DNA of 64,000 bases from Linnemannia schmuckeri. Lineage: Eukaryota > Mortierellomycota > Mortierellomycetes > Mortierellales > Mortierellaceae. Numbering within the stretch: the first letter of the stretch is position 1; every line of letters starts with the position of its first letter. The stretch covers positions 2,914,001 through 2,978,000 of the forward strand of contig JANATG010000004.1 of NCBI GenBank assembly GCA_029449235.1, in the 5' to 3' direction. The position numbers and the translations under genes are program-made. Shown piece after piece: positions 37,122 through 48,924 of the stretch. A model generated the notes under the pieces. That model was not told the origin of the DNA. It did no database searches and saw only the letters and a program-made list of their open reading frames with translations.

Positions 37122-38390
37122 TCACACAGTGACAGAGGAAGAGGCAGGCTTGCGGGTGAGGACAAACAGCTGCATAGTATCCTGCTCATGGACCAACTCA
37201 ATCTCAAAATGTGCTTTGGCCCGCTCAAAAAACTGTTGCTCAGCCTCATGGCGGAACTTGTACCCCAACAACACCTTGGTCCGCTCATCACTATAATCCA
37301 ACACCGTCTGCAACAAAAACTCGTGTGACAGGTCGTTATAAACCACATCTGCCAGCAACAGGATCTCGACGGGCTCGCACTGACGATCCTTCTCGGCCCA
37401 GTCCAGGAACCCAACCTTCATGTTGTTCTGGGGCAGGAGGGCCTTGTTGGCGTCGACGTTCTGTTGCATCAAAGCCAGGGCTTCATCCAAATCGGTCGAC
37501 AGGACGCTCAGTTCGGGGAAGGCTGCTGCGACGGCGATGCCGACAAGTCCGGTTCCTGCGCCGAGCTCTAGACAGACTCTCTTTGGGCGTATTGATGTTG
37601 CTGTTGGTGCTGTTGTTGATGCCTCTGTTGATCCTGCTCCTGTTGACTCCGAAACGCTCATATCTGCCATCGAAGCCTCCAACGCCTCCTTCTTCCTGTC
37701 CTGCTCCTGCTGCTTCATATACTTGCTGAGCCAAGAGTCGGGTAACATCAAGTACTTTGTCATAAACACTCCCGAGTCCCAGATATGACGAGCCATAAAT
37801 CCTTCATTCGCATCCTCACGCACCAAAAGTGATCTGCCCGGGCCATGAACTCCCGTCAAATGAGGGGGCAACTTGAAGTAACGCTCAACCAGATCCTGTC
37901 GAGTATCAATCAAATACTTCTTGTTGACCTTGCGGTGTTTGGTCTTTTTCGAAAAATTCAAGGGAGCAGGCTTGAGGTGGATTGGGAGCGACCAGGCAGG
38001 GAGGATCTCATATTCTGGTGGAGCGACAAGTGTTTTCCCGTTGTTGGAGGTATAAGGTGCCGGGTCAAGAGAAAGTACGATCTGACATTCGTCGTAAATG
38101 GTCATACAGGGGGCCATGCGGAGGTCGACGGAGCAGTAACCAATCTTGGGGTCGTAGTCGAGCGAGTATCCCTGGGAGAGACCCTGAGGCATGACGGTCA
38201 TGATGGTGTCGTCGGGCGTGGCTCCTGGGGCGGTCGAAGGGGTGCGGACGACAGTTTGGCAGCGAAGCTTGCAAGGAGATTCGTAGAACTTTTCTGTAAG
38301 GTCTGTGGTGATTGTGAAGACCATCTTGAAGGGCTCTTGAATCACGGCCTCCAGTGGCGTGTTCTTTAGCAGGCGGATATAATAGTACAT
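37122..38390 (-). CDS. Family 16 (METTL21-like) protein lysine methyltransferase
   Basis: This is a seven-beta-strand SAM-dependent methyltransferase of the group that modifies lysines in translation factors and chaperones. It is a single exon of 422 codons. Motif I is LELGAGTGLVGI (residues 274-285), preceded by the family-typical HIWDSGVF (202-209). An acidic residue for ribose binding lies in STDLDE (about 298-303), and the family signature is LADVVYN (346-352). The first 190 residues carry no domain I recognise, and a Ser/Thr/Ala linker (about 240-265) is inserted before motif I. Which substrate it modifies cannot be told; several yeast EFM enzymes share this fold. It faces AAR2 across a 286-bp divergent promoter. 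Confidence 0.87.
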   Translation of the reverse strand: MYYYIRLLKNTPLEAVIQEPFKMVFTITTDLTEKFYESPCKLRCQTVVRTPSTAPGATPDDTIMTVMPQGLSQGYSLDYDPKIGYCSVDLRMAPCMTIYDECQIVLSLDPAPYTSNNGKTLVAPPEYEILPAWSLPIHLKPAPLNFSKKTKHRKVNKKYLIDTRQDLVERYFKLPPHLTGVHGPGRSLLVREDANEGFMARHIWDSGVFMTKYLMLPDSWLSKYMKQQEQDRKKEALEASMADMSVSESTGAGSTEASTTAPTATSIRPKRVCLELGAGTGLVGIAVAAAFPELSVLSTDLDEALALMQQNVDANKALLPQNNMKVGFLDWAEKDRQCEPVEILLLADVVYNDLSHEFLLQTVLDYSDERTKVLLGYKFRHEAEQQFFERAKAHFEIELVHEQDTMQLFVLTRKPASSSVTV

Positions 38391-38541
38391 TGCTGGTTCC
38401 TGCGCTTGTCCTTATGTCCTGGTCCTGGTAGGCGGAGAGTTGAGAGGCGGTTGAAGATGAAAAGCTACTGCAGCGTTACTTGACGCTCAAAAAAAAAAAG
38501 TGCCTTAAGTTGTTGTTAAAATTGTGACTAGGGTTTTAAGT

Positions 38542-38547
38542 CACGTG
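38542..38547. promoter_or_regulatory. CACGTG E-box in the methyltransferase/AAR2 divergent promoter
   Basis: A perfect CACGTG palindrome lies in the 286-bp spacer, 130 bases upstream of the AAR2 start. A TAGGGTTTT motif reminiscent of a telobox is just upstream (about 38529-38537). E-boxes bind bHLH factors such as Cbf1; its use here is inferred. Confidence 0.35.
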
Positions 38548-38676
38548 CGGCACCAAGTCAGTGCCACCAACTTGAACAATAAAGAGGACGAATCGCGTTC
38601 TTTTTTTGTTCACACTTTTCAGCCATCAACCCATCAGGACAACAGGACACATTCACCACAGATAAAGAAACTCAAC

Positions 38677-40354
38677 ATGGACAACGAGACAATGAAGAAA
38701 CTGTTCAAGGCGGGAGCCATCCTCCTCGTCCTCAATGCACCTCACAACCAACTCGAATTTGGAATTGACGTCAACTGTTGGAACACTGGTCCAAGGTTCA
38801 AGGGCATCAAGATCATTCCTCCTGGAGCCCACTTTGTCTACTACTCCCTCCACAACACTAAATCTGCAAAGACTTCTTCAGAAGCAGAAGTGGAACAAGG
38901 TGGCGACGGAAAGAAGGAGGATGATGGGACGGTTGAGATTGAGGTGACAGAGGGCGGGACGACAGGAGGGGATGTCAGGACGGGGTTCTGGCATTTGTTT
39001 GAGAGTGGCGAGGTTGTGGTCATGAAGTGGAACGCTTATAATGAGGAGCTAGAGTTGGAGACTGATCAGGAGCAACTTTCACGGTACAAAGCAGGTAGGA
39101 TTATTTGCAAAGCTTTCTGCAAACTCTTGTTCTTCAATATGCTCGTTCTGGACTGATCAATGTCACAGATGAGTCCGAAAAAACTAACACTTTGTCGTAC
39201 TGCGGAACAAATAAAATAGGGATTCAGGAATTTGATCCGTTCCTGGGATCATACCCACTCCTCCCTCCAACATCGACCTACCCAGCATGGCTCAAACTCT
39301 CCAGCCACATCAAGAAATCGACCATTGCCTCCGTCTTTTCGTCAAGCGGCTTTGTTAGTTCACACGACGATCAGTTGCAGGATGAGCTTGCCAGAGCTAC
39401 CAAGATCCTGGAACGGAAACAGAATGAAGATGATGACAAAGCAGCAGCAGAGACCAAAAAGGAGCAGAGTCAGAGCAGAACGACAACTACGATCCAGGAA
39501 GAGGATGAGACGGAGGACATGGAGGTCGATAATGCATTAAGTGAGCAGGAAAGTTCGAAGGCAACGGCAGGCGCTGAAGCACCGGCGCCGTCAAAGTTCG
39601 AACCGACAAAGTCCAACACAACGATTTCTTTCACACCCATCAACCTTCGGTCGTCGTTCCGAAAAGGTGCTGTTGGCGAGGAAGTCACACGGTATAGTCT
39701 TGACAAGTCCTGGCTCCTCAACAACCTGTTTACCACCGTCTACAACAAAGGTAAACTTTCTACCTGCGCGCTGTGCAACCCATGTCAAATCAATTATCAA
39801 CATTCAAAAAACTAATGAATCAACTATTTCTCATTTCCACTATGATAGATGTATCGGCGTTCTTGGGAGAGTATCAAGCAGCGTTTGTGACGATGCTGTT
39901 GAGTTACCATCTAGGCGCATTCCGACAATGGAAGACCATGACGATCCTCGTCTGCCAATCGACTGAGGCAACCTCCTCGCCCAACTACACAACCCTCCTT
40001 TCGGAATTCATACAAACTCTCCACCACCAGTTGACCTCAATTCCTTCCAGCTTCTTTATGGATCTCTTGTTTGCTTCTCCGGACGAGGACGACATGACGG
40101 CGAACTTTTTGGAACAGGCGCTGAAATCGATGGGCAAGAACATTCAATCAGCCCTGCGTCGGGGTCATAGTCTAGCGCTTCGGACACCGATGCAGGGGCT
40201 TCAGAAGGCGGTGTTGGAGAGCTTTGAGTGGAAGATCCCTGGGGATTTTAAGAAGGTCCAAAAGGTTGTTGAAGTGAGGCCTGTGGAGATGCTGGATAGT
40301 GAGGATGAGGATTATGAGGAGGAAGGAGAGTACGCGCCTGTTATTGTTGAATAA
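38677..40354 (+). CDS. AAR2: AAR2 splicing factor (U5 snRNP assembly)
   Basis: AAR2 is a cytoplasmic U5 snRNP assembly chaperone that binds Prp8. Three exons (38677-39094, 39220-39750, 39849-40354) give 484 residues. The N-terminal AAR2 signature is clear: PHNQLEFGIDVNCWNTGPRF followed by GIKIIPPGAHFVYYS and GFWHLFESGEVVVMKWN. For exon 2 the acceptor at 39218-39219 is preferred over an earlier in-frame one. It gives YKAGIQEFDPFLGSYP, which matches the family, and a CTAAC branch-like site lies about 30 bases before it. The C-terminal helical domain begins SWLLNNLFTTVYNKDVSAFL. Acidic/Ser-rich insertions (about residues 70-100 and 230-300) account for the length above the animal protein. An AATAAA overlaps the stop codon (40351-40356). 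Confidence 0.92.
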
Positions 40355-42804
40355 ATTTCTATGGCAAAGCAGGGCCGAGAACATCATTTGCCGGCATGGG
40401 TCTTTTTTTTTTTTTCTTTGCGCAGTTGGATAATTATGCTGGGAATCATATCCTTTTTCTCAATTGCGGACTTTCTTCGAGGATTACAAGACTGGTGGTG
40501 ATCGACCGACGACCACCAGAACCGACACCGACCAACTTGGATGATCGTTGAGAGCAATTTTTCCTATTCTTATGAAAAGAGCTGGGAGCTGGATTTGAAT
40601 GCTGGCATGTGTGTGTGAGTGTATGTGTGCAAAAAAAAAAAAAAAAAGGTGAGCATTTACCAGGATAGCAAAAGAATTAGAGTACCCTTTCTTTGTGCAG
40701 TTCATTTTCCATATCATTCACTCCTTCTATTCCGGAGTTGTGAGATACGTTTCATGAACTACCAAGCACCCTACCTAGACTCGGTATCACCACTACCACC
40801 ACCACCATCACCGGCAGCATGTGTCTCATGCTGGGTCATGAATAAGCATTTTTGGCGAGATGGAATCTAGCCCTCCCTTTTCATTCTTCACTAGGTGCAC
40901 TAGCAAGGAAACCCGTTTATCACAGAAATGTCTCCGACGCGTAGTTTTCAATAGTATCTCCCCACCGGTCTCATCCCTCCATGTCTCTTCCTATTTTTTG
41001 TTTCCGTATGTACATCCATGTATGTCCCTGTGAATACTTCATGCGGAAAAAAACAGTTGAGATTAGCGGGTTTTCTTTTCTCATAACTCCTTTCTATTGT
41101 TTACCTCGCATTGGTCTAGTTGCTTCCTTACATAGTCCCTCACCCTTGCATTTCCGTTTCTAGTTTTTTTGTGTAATCCTGCTAAAACAAATTGTGTTCA
41201 TGCGCCCTGACTGAGAAGAAAAAACAAGGGAACAAAAGGGATAAAAGCAAAAAAGAAGGTTTCTGGGAACAGAGAGAGAGGGAGAGAGGCGCAGGTGCAT
41301 TATCGGTACAACGGTTAACAATTTTGTGCGCAACACATGTCTAAATTATAACTGAAAAAAATGGGAGAGTAAGAAGAGAGAGGAGGCGGGAGAGGAAGAA
41401 AAAAGAGAGAGAGAGGAAGGAAGACAGGGAGGGAAAGGGAAGATAAAAGCGTTACCTGCGTAACAGAAAATTGTGAATAACTACATCACAACAAGGCGGT
41501 AGGAGCGCCCTAATAGAGAGAAAGGGGAATACTTCTGTGAGAAAGAGAGGGAGGTGCAAAAGTTGACACCGGGGGGTATTTTGTGCTTCTGCTGGATAGG
41601 ACTGGGTTGGCCTTGGCGGGTTTTGGTATGGGGGATGGTGGGGTTGGGATGGAGACAGGAATGGGTTTGAGACACTGCAGCGCATAGTCCAAGACACTGA
41701 CAACCGCGCAAAGTACAATGAGGTATGTATAATGCGTCAAGGAAGAGTTGAAAAAATGCAATTGAGGAAAAAAAATGTGGTTCGAGTGTCTGCTTATGTG
41801 GACATGGCGCAACCCCTTAGGTTGCGCCTCTGCATGTTTCCTTGACTTGCGATCGATCGAGCAAGTACAGTGTCTAGATCTCTGTCCTCCCCTGGTTATG
41901 ATCATTATCTCAGACAACGCATGAAGGGTGTTGGGCGTTTCGGGTTTGCTTACCTTACATGGGATACCTCCCTCCCTTCCGGTAAGGCTGTATTACGGGG
42001 AGGAAGAGGGTTGCTTATGCTGCCGATGCCGATGCCGATGTAGAGTGGGAGTTGAGCAAGAAAAAGGAAGAAGGGAAGTGAGCAAGGGAAGGAATGTAAG
42101 CAGGATTGAAATACCCGTTGAGAGAGAGGAAGGCGGAGGCGTTAAAGGCGTTTGTACCAAATAGTTGCGAAGGAGAAGGTATCTGGATTGGATGAGTGAG
42201 AAAGGAAGGGAAAAGGGAAGCAGGGCAAAGAAAAGGTACTGTGCGTGCTGCACAGCAGGAACAAGACAATTTGTTCATTGTTTTGTTTTCGTCGATAATG
42301 CCATACTCCTTGCTTAGAGTGCTTTTACTCGTGATTCGAGAAGGCGAAGAAGGAGAAAAGAAGGAGGAAGGTGGCACCATGTCCCTGAGCTGGGGGGTCG
42401 GATAATAATGATTCCAAAACAGTGCTCCAAGTATAGATATGAAATGGTGGCGTCGCCTCATTCGCATAATCACGAACCCGAACGGTAAACGGTGAATGAC
42501 ACGGTGGAATACAACGATCAATTAGAGAGAGAGGAATAGGTGACCCCGGTCAAATAGGAAGGGGTCAGCGGGAGAACGAACAACCATCCACAGGCACAGG
42601 AATGAAAGCGAATGAAATGGACAAGTACACTTAAGTGACAATGAACGAGAGGAGGATGAGGAGAAAGTGAGCATGAAAATGTACAAAGGAAGACATACAA
42701 GGATGACTGGAGAGCGAGAGAGGAGGAGGGAAAGGGTGAAGGAAAAGGTGGAGAAAAAGATGAAGGAGAAGGTGGAGAAGGCGCGGGATGATTGCTTTGG
42801 GGAA

Positions 42805-42826
42805 GGGGGGGGGGGGGGGGGGGGGG
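42805..42826 (+). repeat. G22 homopolymer
   Basis: A run of 22 G residues lies in a GA-rich stretch. Other long homopolymers in the window are A or T. Confidence 0.85.
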
Positions 42827-45023
42827 TGAGTGAATGAATGAGTGGATGAAAGGACAAAAGGATGGGTGTTTCTTTTCTTCTTTCTTGGTTGTTTCATACT
42901 CCTTGATGGAGACAATGAAATAGTGAGGGAAGAAGGGAGAGAGGGAGGCAGTGTAAGGGGGTTGGAAAGGGAAGCATGGTTGGTACAACAAGGATAACAA
43001 TGCCACGCTCGCCATTGCCCTCAACTGGGCATTGGTAGGGTGCACATGGAACCAACAACTGCTTGTTGGAGTTTAATTGCGCGTATGCGTGTGTTTGTAA
43101 CAGTCAATTAGCGATATCGCTAGCATGAACGATGGACACCATGGCGGGAAAAAATAATGAGTAACGTTTCTTATGCGCATTCACCAACGAAGCGTGCGTT
43201 TATTTAAGGTGACACTGAGAGGGATAGTGTTTGTGTGTGGATAGGACGTGAAAGTTTAGTTGATTTGACTGGCTGAATGGAGTTACGGTGCAAGAAATAG
43301 AGCTATTTCTTTCCTCACTCATCCCTCTCTTTCCTCGATCCTCTTTTCTTCGCCCCTCCATCTATCGATTGTCAATCTCGCAACTTTCTTTTTTCTTGCT
43401 CTTACTGTCTCTTTGTTTGTCAACTGTCGGTTGGTTCTAGATGCATCCACACGTAGCACATATGAATATATGGGCTAATTTCGATTGTTTTCTTTGTTTA
43501 CGAGAGCGACGGTGTGTGTTCAGACACCTTGTCCAAGACTGTGGTGCATTGTTTATTTCTCCTTTTCTTTCCTGAATAATTAGTCCTTCTCGCCTACGTT
43601 CACCTGTGCTTGTGTGCAAATAATTGGACGCTTTACTGTTCTTTGTCATGCTTATTCTCGTTCAACCACGGACCCCAGAAAGCCGCTATCCTTCTTTCTA
43701 CCTTGTCCTTACCTCGGGCACCAATGAACGAGTGAGGATAGAGAAACAAAAAACAGGGGGATAAATAATAAAAAGCAGGGACCTGGGACAGAATAGAGCA
43801 ACATGACAAAGAGTGGAAAAAGAGAACTAAACGGGATAACAAACCCCGCTCAGGAACATGCGCAACCAAAATATGTCGACCCCCGACAATGCAAAAAATG
43901 TTTGTCCATGGTCGACCAAAGAGCGTATTGTGATATTTTCTTCTTATTCTCCACTCCTAACTAGACAGGATATGCTCTCATCCTTTTATTCTCTTTCTAT
44001 CACAATCTAGCTGTTCACTTGCTTGCTCGCAAGGTTCCTCCCATTGACCTCCACCTTTGCCTCCTTTTGTCAACCCTTCTGCCTTTTGCTGTGTGCAAAA
44101 GTTCTTTTCCTCCAAAATCGAAAATGGGTGTTTGGTGTGGTCAGCAATTTGAACTCGCGCTTTTACTCGAACGCGGTTTCTTGAACATTAAAATACCAAG
44201 GCCCCTCCCCTCCAAAGAAACACGAAGGAGAAGTGCAGAATGGTTGTTGTGAACGATTCATCCTCCCCTCCTTCCTCATTTCTATTCCTCCCATCCCTAC
44301 CTCCTTCATGCGCATATTTCATCACAAAAGAAAAGAAAAGAAGAAAAGAAAAAGAAAAAGAAAAAGAAAAAAGAAGTTGTTACTGTCCATCCTTTCTTGC
44401 TGTTCTAACACTCGCATCAAAAATTACGCTTCAATCCTCCCTCTTCCCCTTTATCTCCCTATTACCACCTACACAAGCACCACCACCATCGCCTACAACA
44501 AACATTCGACAAGAGTTTATCTCTAAGAAATGAACGATAATTCAAAGAGCAAGGGGCAGGGACACAAAGGAGAGGTAGAGGGAGTTGGTTTATGTAACAT
44601 GTTTCTTGTTTTTGTGTATGTGCAGTTGTTGTTGTTTTTTTTTGTGCGTTACGCCGTTCTCTTCCCTTGTACGAACGAATGCATCAACCACACACACACA
44701 TAAACACACATACAGAGACACCAAAAGCGGGGGAAACATGAGTAAACAATAAGAAAGAAAAGTCTATTGAAAACGCAGAGCACAAAAAGTGAATGAATTA
44801 GAGCCCTTGCTTGCAACAAATGTGAATGGATGTGTCAAATGTATGAGTGTATGTGCATGAAAATACACACTCACGGCTAACCAGTATCAAAGTGCACCAC
44901 CTTTCTTCCCTCAAGGCTCAAGAGTTGTTCTTGGACCTCCCCGACGGATAGACAGAAAGACAAACAAAAACTGACGAACAACCCTTTTGGTACAGCAATG
45001 AGAACAAAGCCGTGGGCCGTGGG

Positions 45024-45030
45024 TATAAAA
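45024..45030 (+). promoter_or_regulatory. TATA box of the FAD monooxygenase gene
   Basis: TATAAAA in the context GGGTATAAAAGGG lies 274 bases upstream of the ATG. It is followed by a CT-rich segment and a CAACA-rich leader ending in ACACAGCACAACGAACATGG, the expected order for a promoter in this genome. Confidence 0.6.
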
Positions 45031-45303
45031 GGGAACTGAGGCGAGGCGGGACCCTTGGCCCAACCGCTCCTCTTTTTTTTTTTGCTTCTTCCTTTTTCTT
45101 CTTTTTACCCCAATTTCTTCTCCCTGTCTTCTTATACCACAGCATTCACTTGCAGTCGACAGATCCAACCCTCTTTATACCCCTCATTATTCAATTGAGC
45201 ACCCCCTCATACCTCACAACCTACACGCGCTACTCCCTTCGCACTAAATCCCCCTCCTTTCGTCACCAAACATCACTACTAACAATAACACAGCACAACG
45301 AAC

Positions 45304-48300
45304 ATGGCACAATCGTCACATCTAAAAGTCCTCATCGCAGGCGCAGGTCTCGGCGGTCTCACCCTAGCACTGCTCCTAGAGCAAGCCGGGATCGAATACA
45401 CCATCCTCGAAAAACACGAAGGCGAACTCATCCCCCTGGGAAGCAGTATATCCCTCAACCAATCGATCCAGCCTCTCTTTGAACAACTCGGCATGCTCAA
45501 AGAATTGGAATCGATTTCGAAACCCATTAGTTCGATGACATTTTTGAAAGAGAATATGAATAAGATTGGGTCGTTGGATCTTTCCTCTGATGCCGTCCGG
45601 TAAGTTCTTCCCCTTTGTTGGCATTTGGAGAGGATCTCATCTTTAGTATGAGGGCTAGAGACGAAGAGGGACGAGGCTGTGAGGTCTAACAAGACTAACA
45701 TTTTTCTTGATTTTTCGATCTCCTTCCTTCCCTTCTTTCTGGTGTTTTTTTTTTGTGCGTCCCCGATTGTCGTTGGTGTGAAATGCGTTTCGTTCCTGAA
45801 AGCAGATATGGATATCATAACAGGTGAGCAAAAACCATTCCAACGTCCATTCTTGCTCATGTTTTCCATGCCAAACACAACAAACACAAACCAACATAAC
45901 ACAACAAACAAACACAAAAAGACCGCATTGCAAAAAAAAAAAAAAAAAAGGACAGAAAAATCCCTCATTAATCGATCATCACCATTGCCACTTCCTTCTA
46001 TCCCATTCTCCTCCAATGCCTGTTGAACACAAGACCTCAAAAAAAACCGCGCATCTAACAAGTCCTCTTCCCTCCTTCCCTTCTTCCCTCCTTCTCTCCT
46101 TCCACTTTACTTCCTCTCCAGAATCATGGACAGACCATCGCTCTACAAACTACTCCTCTCCCGGATCCCCGAGGAACGGATCATCACAGGAAAGCGAGTC
46201 TGCGATATCGAACAAAGTGATCAAGGTGTCCTCGTCCGTTGCTCCGATACCAGTTTCTATGAGGCTGATATTCTTGTGGGGGCCGATGGGGCCTACTCGT
46301 GTGTCCGTCGGTGTCTGTACCGTGATCTTCGGAATGTGAACCTGCTGCCCAAATCGGATATGGCCCCGCTGGCCTTTGACCATCATTGTCTTGTCGGTAG
46401 GTTGTTGTCTTTTCTAATTTATGAGAGAAAATAGCTAAAGCACATGCCAAATGTTGATTGAGATGGCGAGAAAGAGAGAAACGAAGAGCTGCAAACCTTC
46501 AGGACAGAGGGGGTGCAAGGCAAGGGCAACACACAGCGGGGCATGTATTTTTTTTTTTATTTATTTATTTATTTTTGAGAGCTGGGCTTAGAGTGATAGT
46601 AATTGAAGGAGAGAGATAAGCTTGTTTGTCGGCTAGAAAAAAAAAAAAAAGCTCTTGGCCCTCATGCCCCTCATGCTTAACATCGAAAAGGCCGTTTATC
46701 ACTTCTTTTCGAGACCGACGTTGTCACTAAATGCGATTATTTTGCGCTGCCCGCATTTGAATTCTGAACTAATAGGCGTCACGGACCCAATTGATCCAAT
46801 CTACTTCCCAGACCTGTCCAGGTCAACCTGCGACATGATGGTCGTTATTGGCAAGGACAAGCCCTATTCGGTAAGAATATTATCAACGACTTTGTTCTTG
46901 TCGGGGGGACAATTGTGATGCTCACCTAAAAAAGGGCCAATTGACCGTCAACAAATCAAGGATGGGCTCATACGTTATCCTTCTTCCGTAATCAAAAATT
47001 CCATTCACTTCAGTCATTTCTCTCTGTGCACCATTTTTCAGCACCTTTAATCTTTTACCTTGTGCCATGTACACCCTTCCACCTAACATTCCTCATCATT
47101 CATTTTTTTATCCCTTACCCACCAAAAATAGTGGTGGCTAATCCCACTAAAAAAGAACCGTCTAGCTTGGCGTGTAACATACAACCTGCCTACAACCCAG
47201 ATCCGTCAGGAACATCATATCCGATCCTCGGATTGGGGGCCGTTGCAGGTCGAGGAGATGGCGAATGCGTGTCGAGATTTTGTTTGTCCTTATGGTGGCA
47301 CTTTGGCAGAGGTTATTGATAAGACGCCCAAGGACCGGATATCTAAAGTTCTCCTTGAAGAAAAGGTAATTTCTACACACTACTTCCATATTGGTTGGAA
47401 ACGAAAAAAAAGTAGTAAAAAAAATCATCTCGTTTGCTTGATCTGTGTAACAATTTTGATATGTGCTCTCCGTTTAGTTACATGTTCATATTTTTCGCTT
47501 CGTTAACGCTTTTTCGTTTTCTCTCTGCGCACTTCTTTCTCTTTGTTTGTCCTGCCTCTTGCTTCCTTTGGCGTTAGTTCTTCGAAACATGGTACCATCA
47601 CCGCACAGTGCTCATGGGAGATGGTAAGTTCCAAGGATCGATGCCTGACATGATGGTGATTCTTTGTGTTTGTTTTCTTTTTGCCAGCCATGCTGCCTCA
47701 GTTTGATAACGATCATCGCTCACACATGTTTTCTTTTTCTATGCACCTTCCCGTTTTTCTCACGCCCATATAGCTTGTCACAAGGTAAACACTGAAGGAC
47801 AAACATGAAGGCGGGCGTTGGATCAAGAAACTCTGTACACAGGATGAAGGATACATGATACAGGAAGTGGCGCAAAGGGAAAGACCGGCGTTCTGGACAA
47901 AACTAGATTATGGGAAGGAATTAGTTTTTGTCAGTCCTAGAAGAAAAGAGTTGATTTAGACTTTTTGACTTTTTGGAACCCTACGACGCGTGATTGACGC
48001 GACATACAAAAAAAAATCAGGACTGATCCCTGATCAGAAAATGACAGGAGAAAGGGAGAAAAACGCTACAATTTTTTGAATGTGCGCTGACCGTGTCCGT
48101 TCGATTCGCCCTTATCCTATTCGTCCTCATGCTACGTCTTGTCATCCCCTATGAAAATGACAGGTTGTTCCTCATGCTGGGTATGTAATCCTTGTCACTT
48201 TCCTGCCTTTATGTTATGCAAGGATATGTACTTTCTTATTCTTTTCTATGCATCCATATGCAGTTTTCTAACCCCCATGCATTGCCCTCATTTATCTTTC

Positions 48301-48924
48301 TCTTCTTCATCTTCGTGATTCCGATTTGACCATTATCTATCAATTTCTACAGTCAGGTAAGCAGAGAAGGAACAACATAAATTTGAACTGATGCATTATC
48401 TCCTCATCTTGGACCCTTTCTATGTCTCATGTGCTTGTGTGAGATCCTTCAAAACTAAACATATGTTCCTCTTTTCGAATATCTTTTTTATTTGACTTCC
48501 ACAGGGGGCAGCACAAGCAATGTTGGATGCAATAAGCCTTGCCAACATCCTCTACGACCTCTCCACCACTACCACTACCGTAACCTCAGCCTCCATAACC
48601 ACCGCATTTGAAGCCTACTACAAGGACAGATCCGACCACGGAAAAGCTGCCGTCCAAGGATCCCGGCATATGGGTCGACTCAGTGGTGGGCATAAATGGA
48701 CCGAATCTGTTATTCGAAGCATGTTTCTGAATATTGTGCCAAGTAAGGTGCAACAGACGATATTGGATAAAGTGTTGTTGCATCGACCGCAGGCGACATT
48801 TTTGCCATTTGTCAAGGACAGGGGAGAGTTCAAGGCGAAACAGCAGAGTCAGGTTGAAGCAGGGAGGATGAGGACATTGAGTGGCTTGTGTTTGAGACTC
48901 TTTCAGCAGGATTCTTTTAGTTGA
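45304..48924 (+). CDS. FAD-dependent monooxygenase (PHBH-type) built from microexons
   Basis: This is a flavin hydroxylase of the p-hydroxybenzoate hydroxylase fold; the substrate is unknown. Ten exons reconstruct 471 residues: 45304-45599, 45806-45823 (18 nt), 46122-46396, 46776-46870, 47132-47365, 47578-47623, 47774-47784 (11 nt), 48164-48180 (17 nt), 48353-48356 (4 nt) and 48505-48924. The nucleotide-binding GAGLGG is at residues 13-18 with the ribose Glu at about 36. The DILVGADGAYSCVR motif is in exon 3. The third FAD motif, GDACHKVVPHAGQGAAQA, is assembled from five exons including the 4-nt one. Skipping that exon shifts frame and gives an early stop. The 18-nt exon supplies RYGYHNR before IMDRPSLY, a usual linker in this family. 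The last 140 residues look like a divergent C-terminal domain. Large antisense frames over exons 1 and 10 are shadows. Identity is secure; the microexon chain is inferred from frame and motifs. Confidence 0.85.

Larger units (their letters stand above)
40357..45303. other. 4.9-kb intergenic region without supported genes
   Basis: No frame here has recognisable domains. From about 41270 to 42980 the plus strand is rich in purines (GA-type low complexity), with a G22 run at 42805-42826. Around 44340-44372 lies a GAAAAA repeat, and 44660-44720 carries CA/ACAC repeats. A TATA box and CT-rich leader for the monooxygenase occupy the last 300 bases. Minus-strand frames near 41510-41917 and 42015-42521 contain hydrophobic or Pro/Ser-rich stretches but no start, splice or family support. 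Confidence 0.55.

Noticed and set aside
39175..39219. Earlier acceptor for AAR2 exon 2 (after TGTCACAG)
   Set aside because: It keeps frame but adds 15 residues with no family match and leaves the CTAAC branch-like site inside the exon; the later acceptor gives the conserved sequence.
42015..43045. Minus-strand frames of 168 and 175 codons
   Set aside because: Pro/Ser/Phe-rich translation of purine-biased DNA and the G22 run; no support as protein.
45279..46061. 260-codon minus-strand frame
   Set aside because: It is antisense to exon 1 of the monooxygenase and an intron; no family features.
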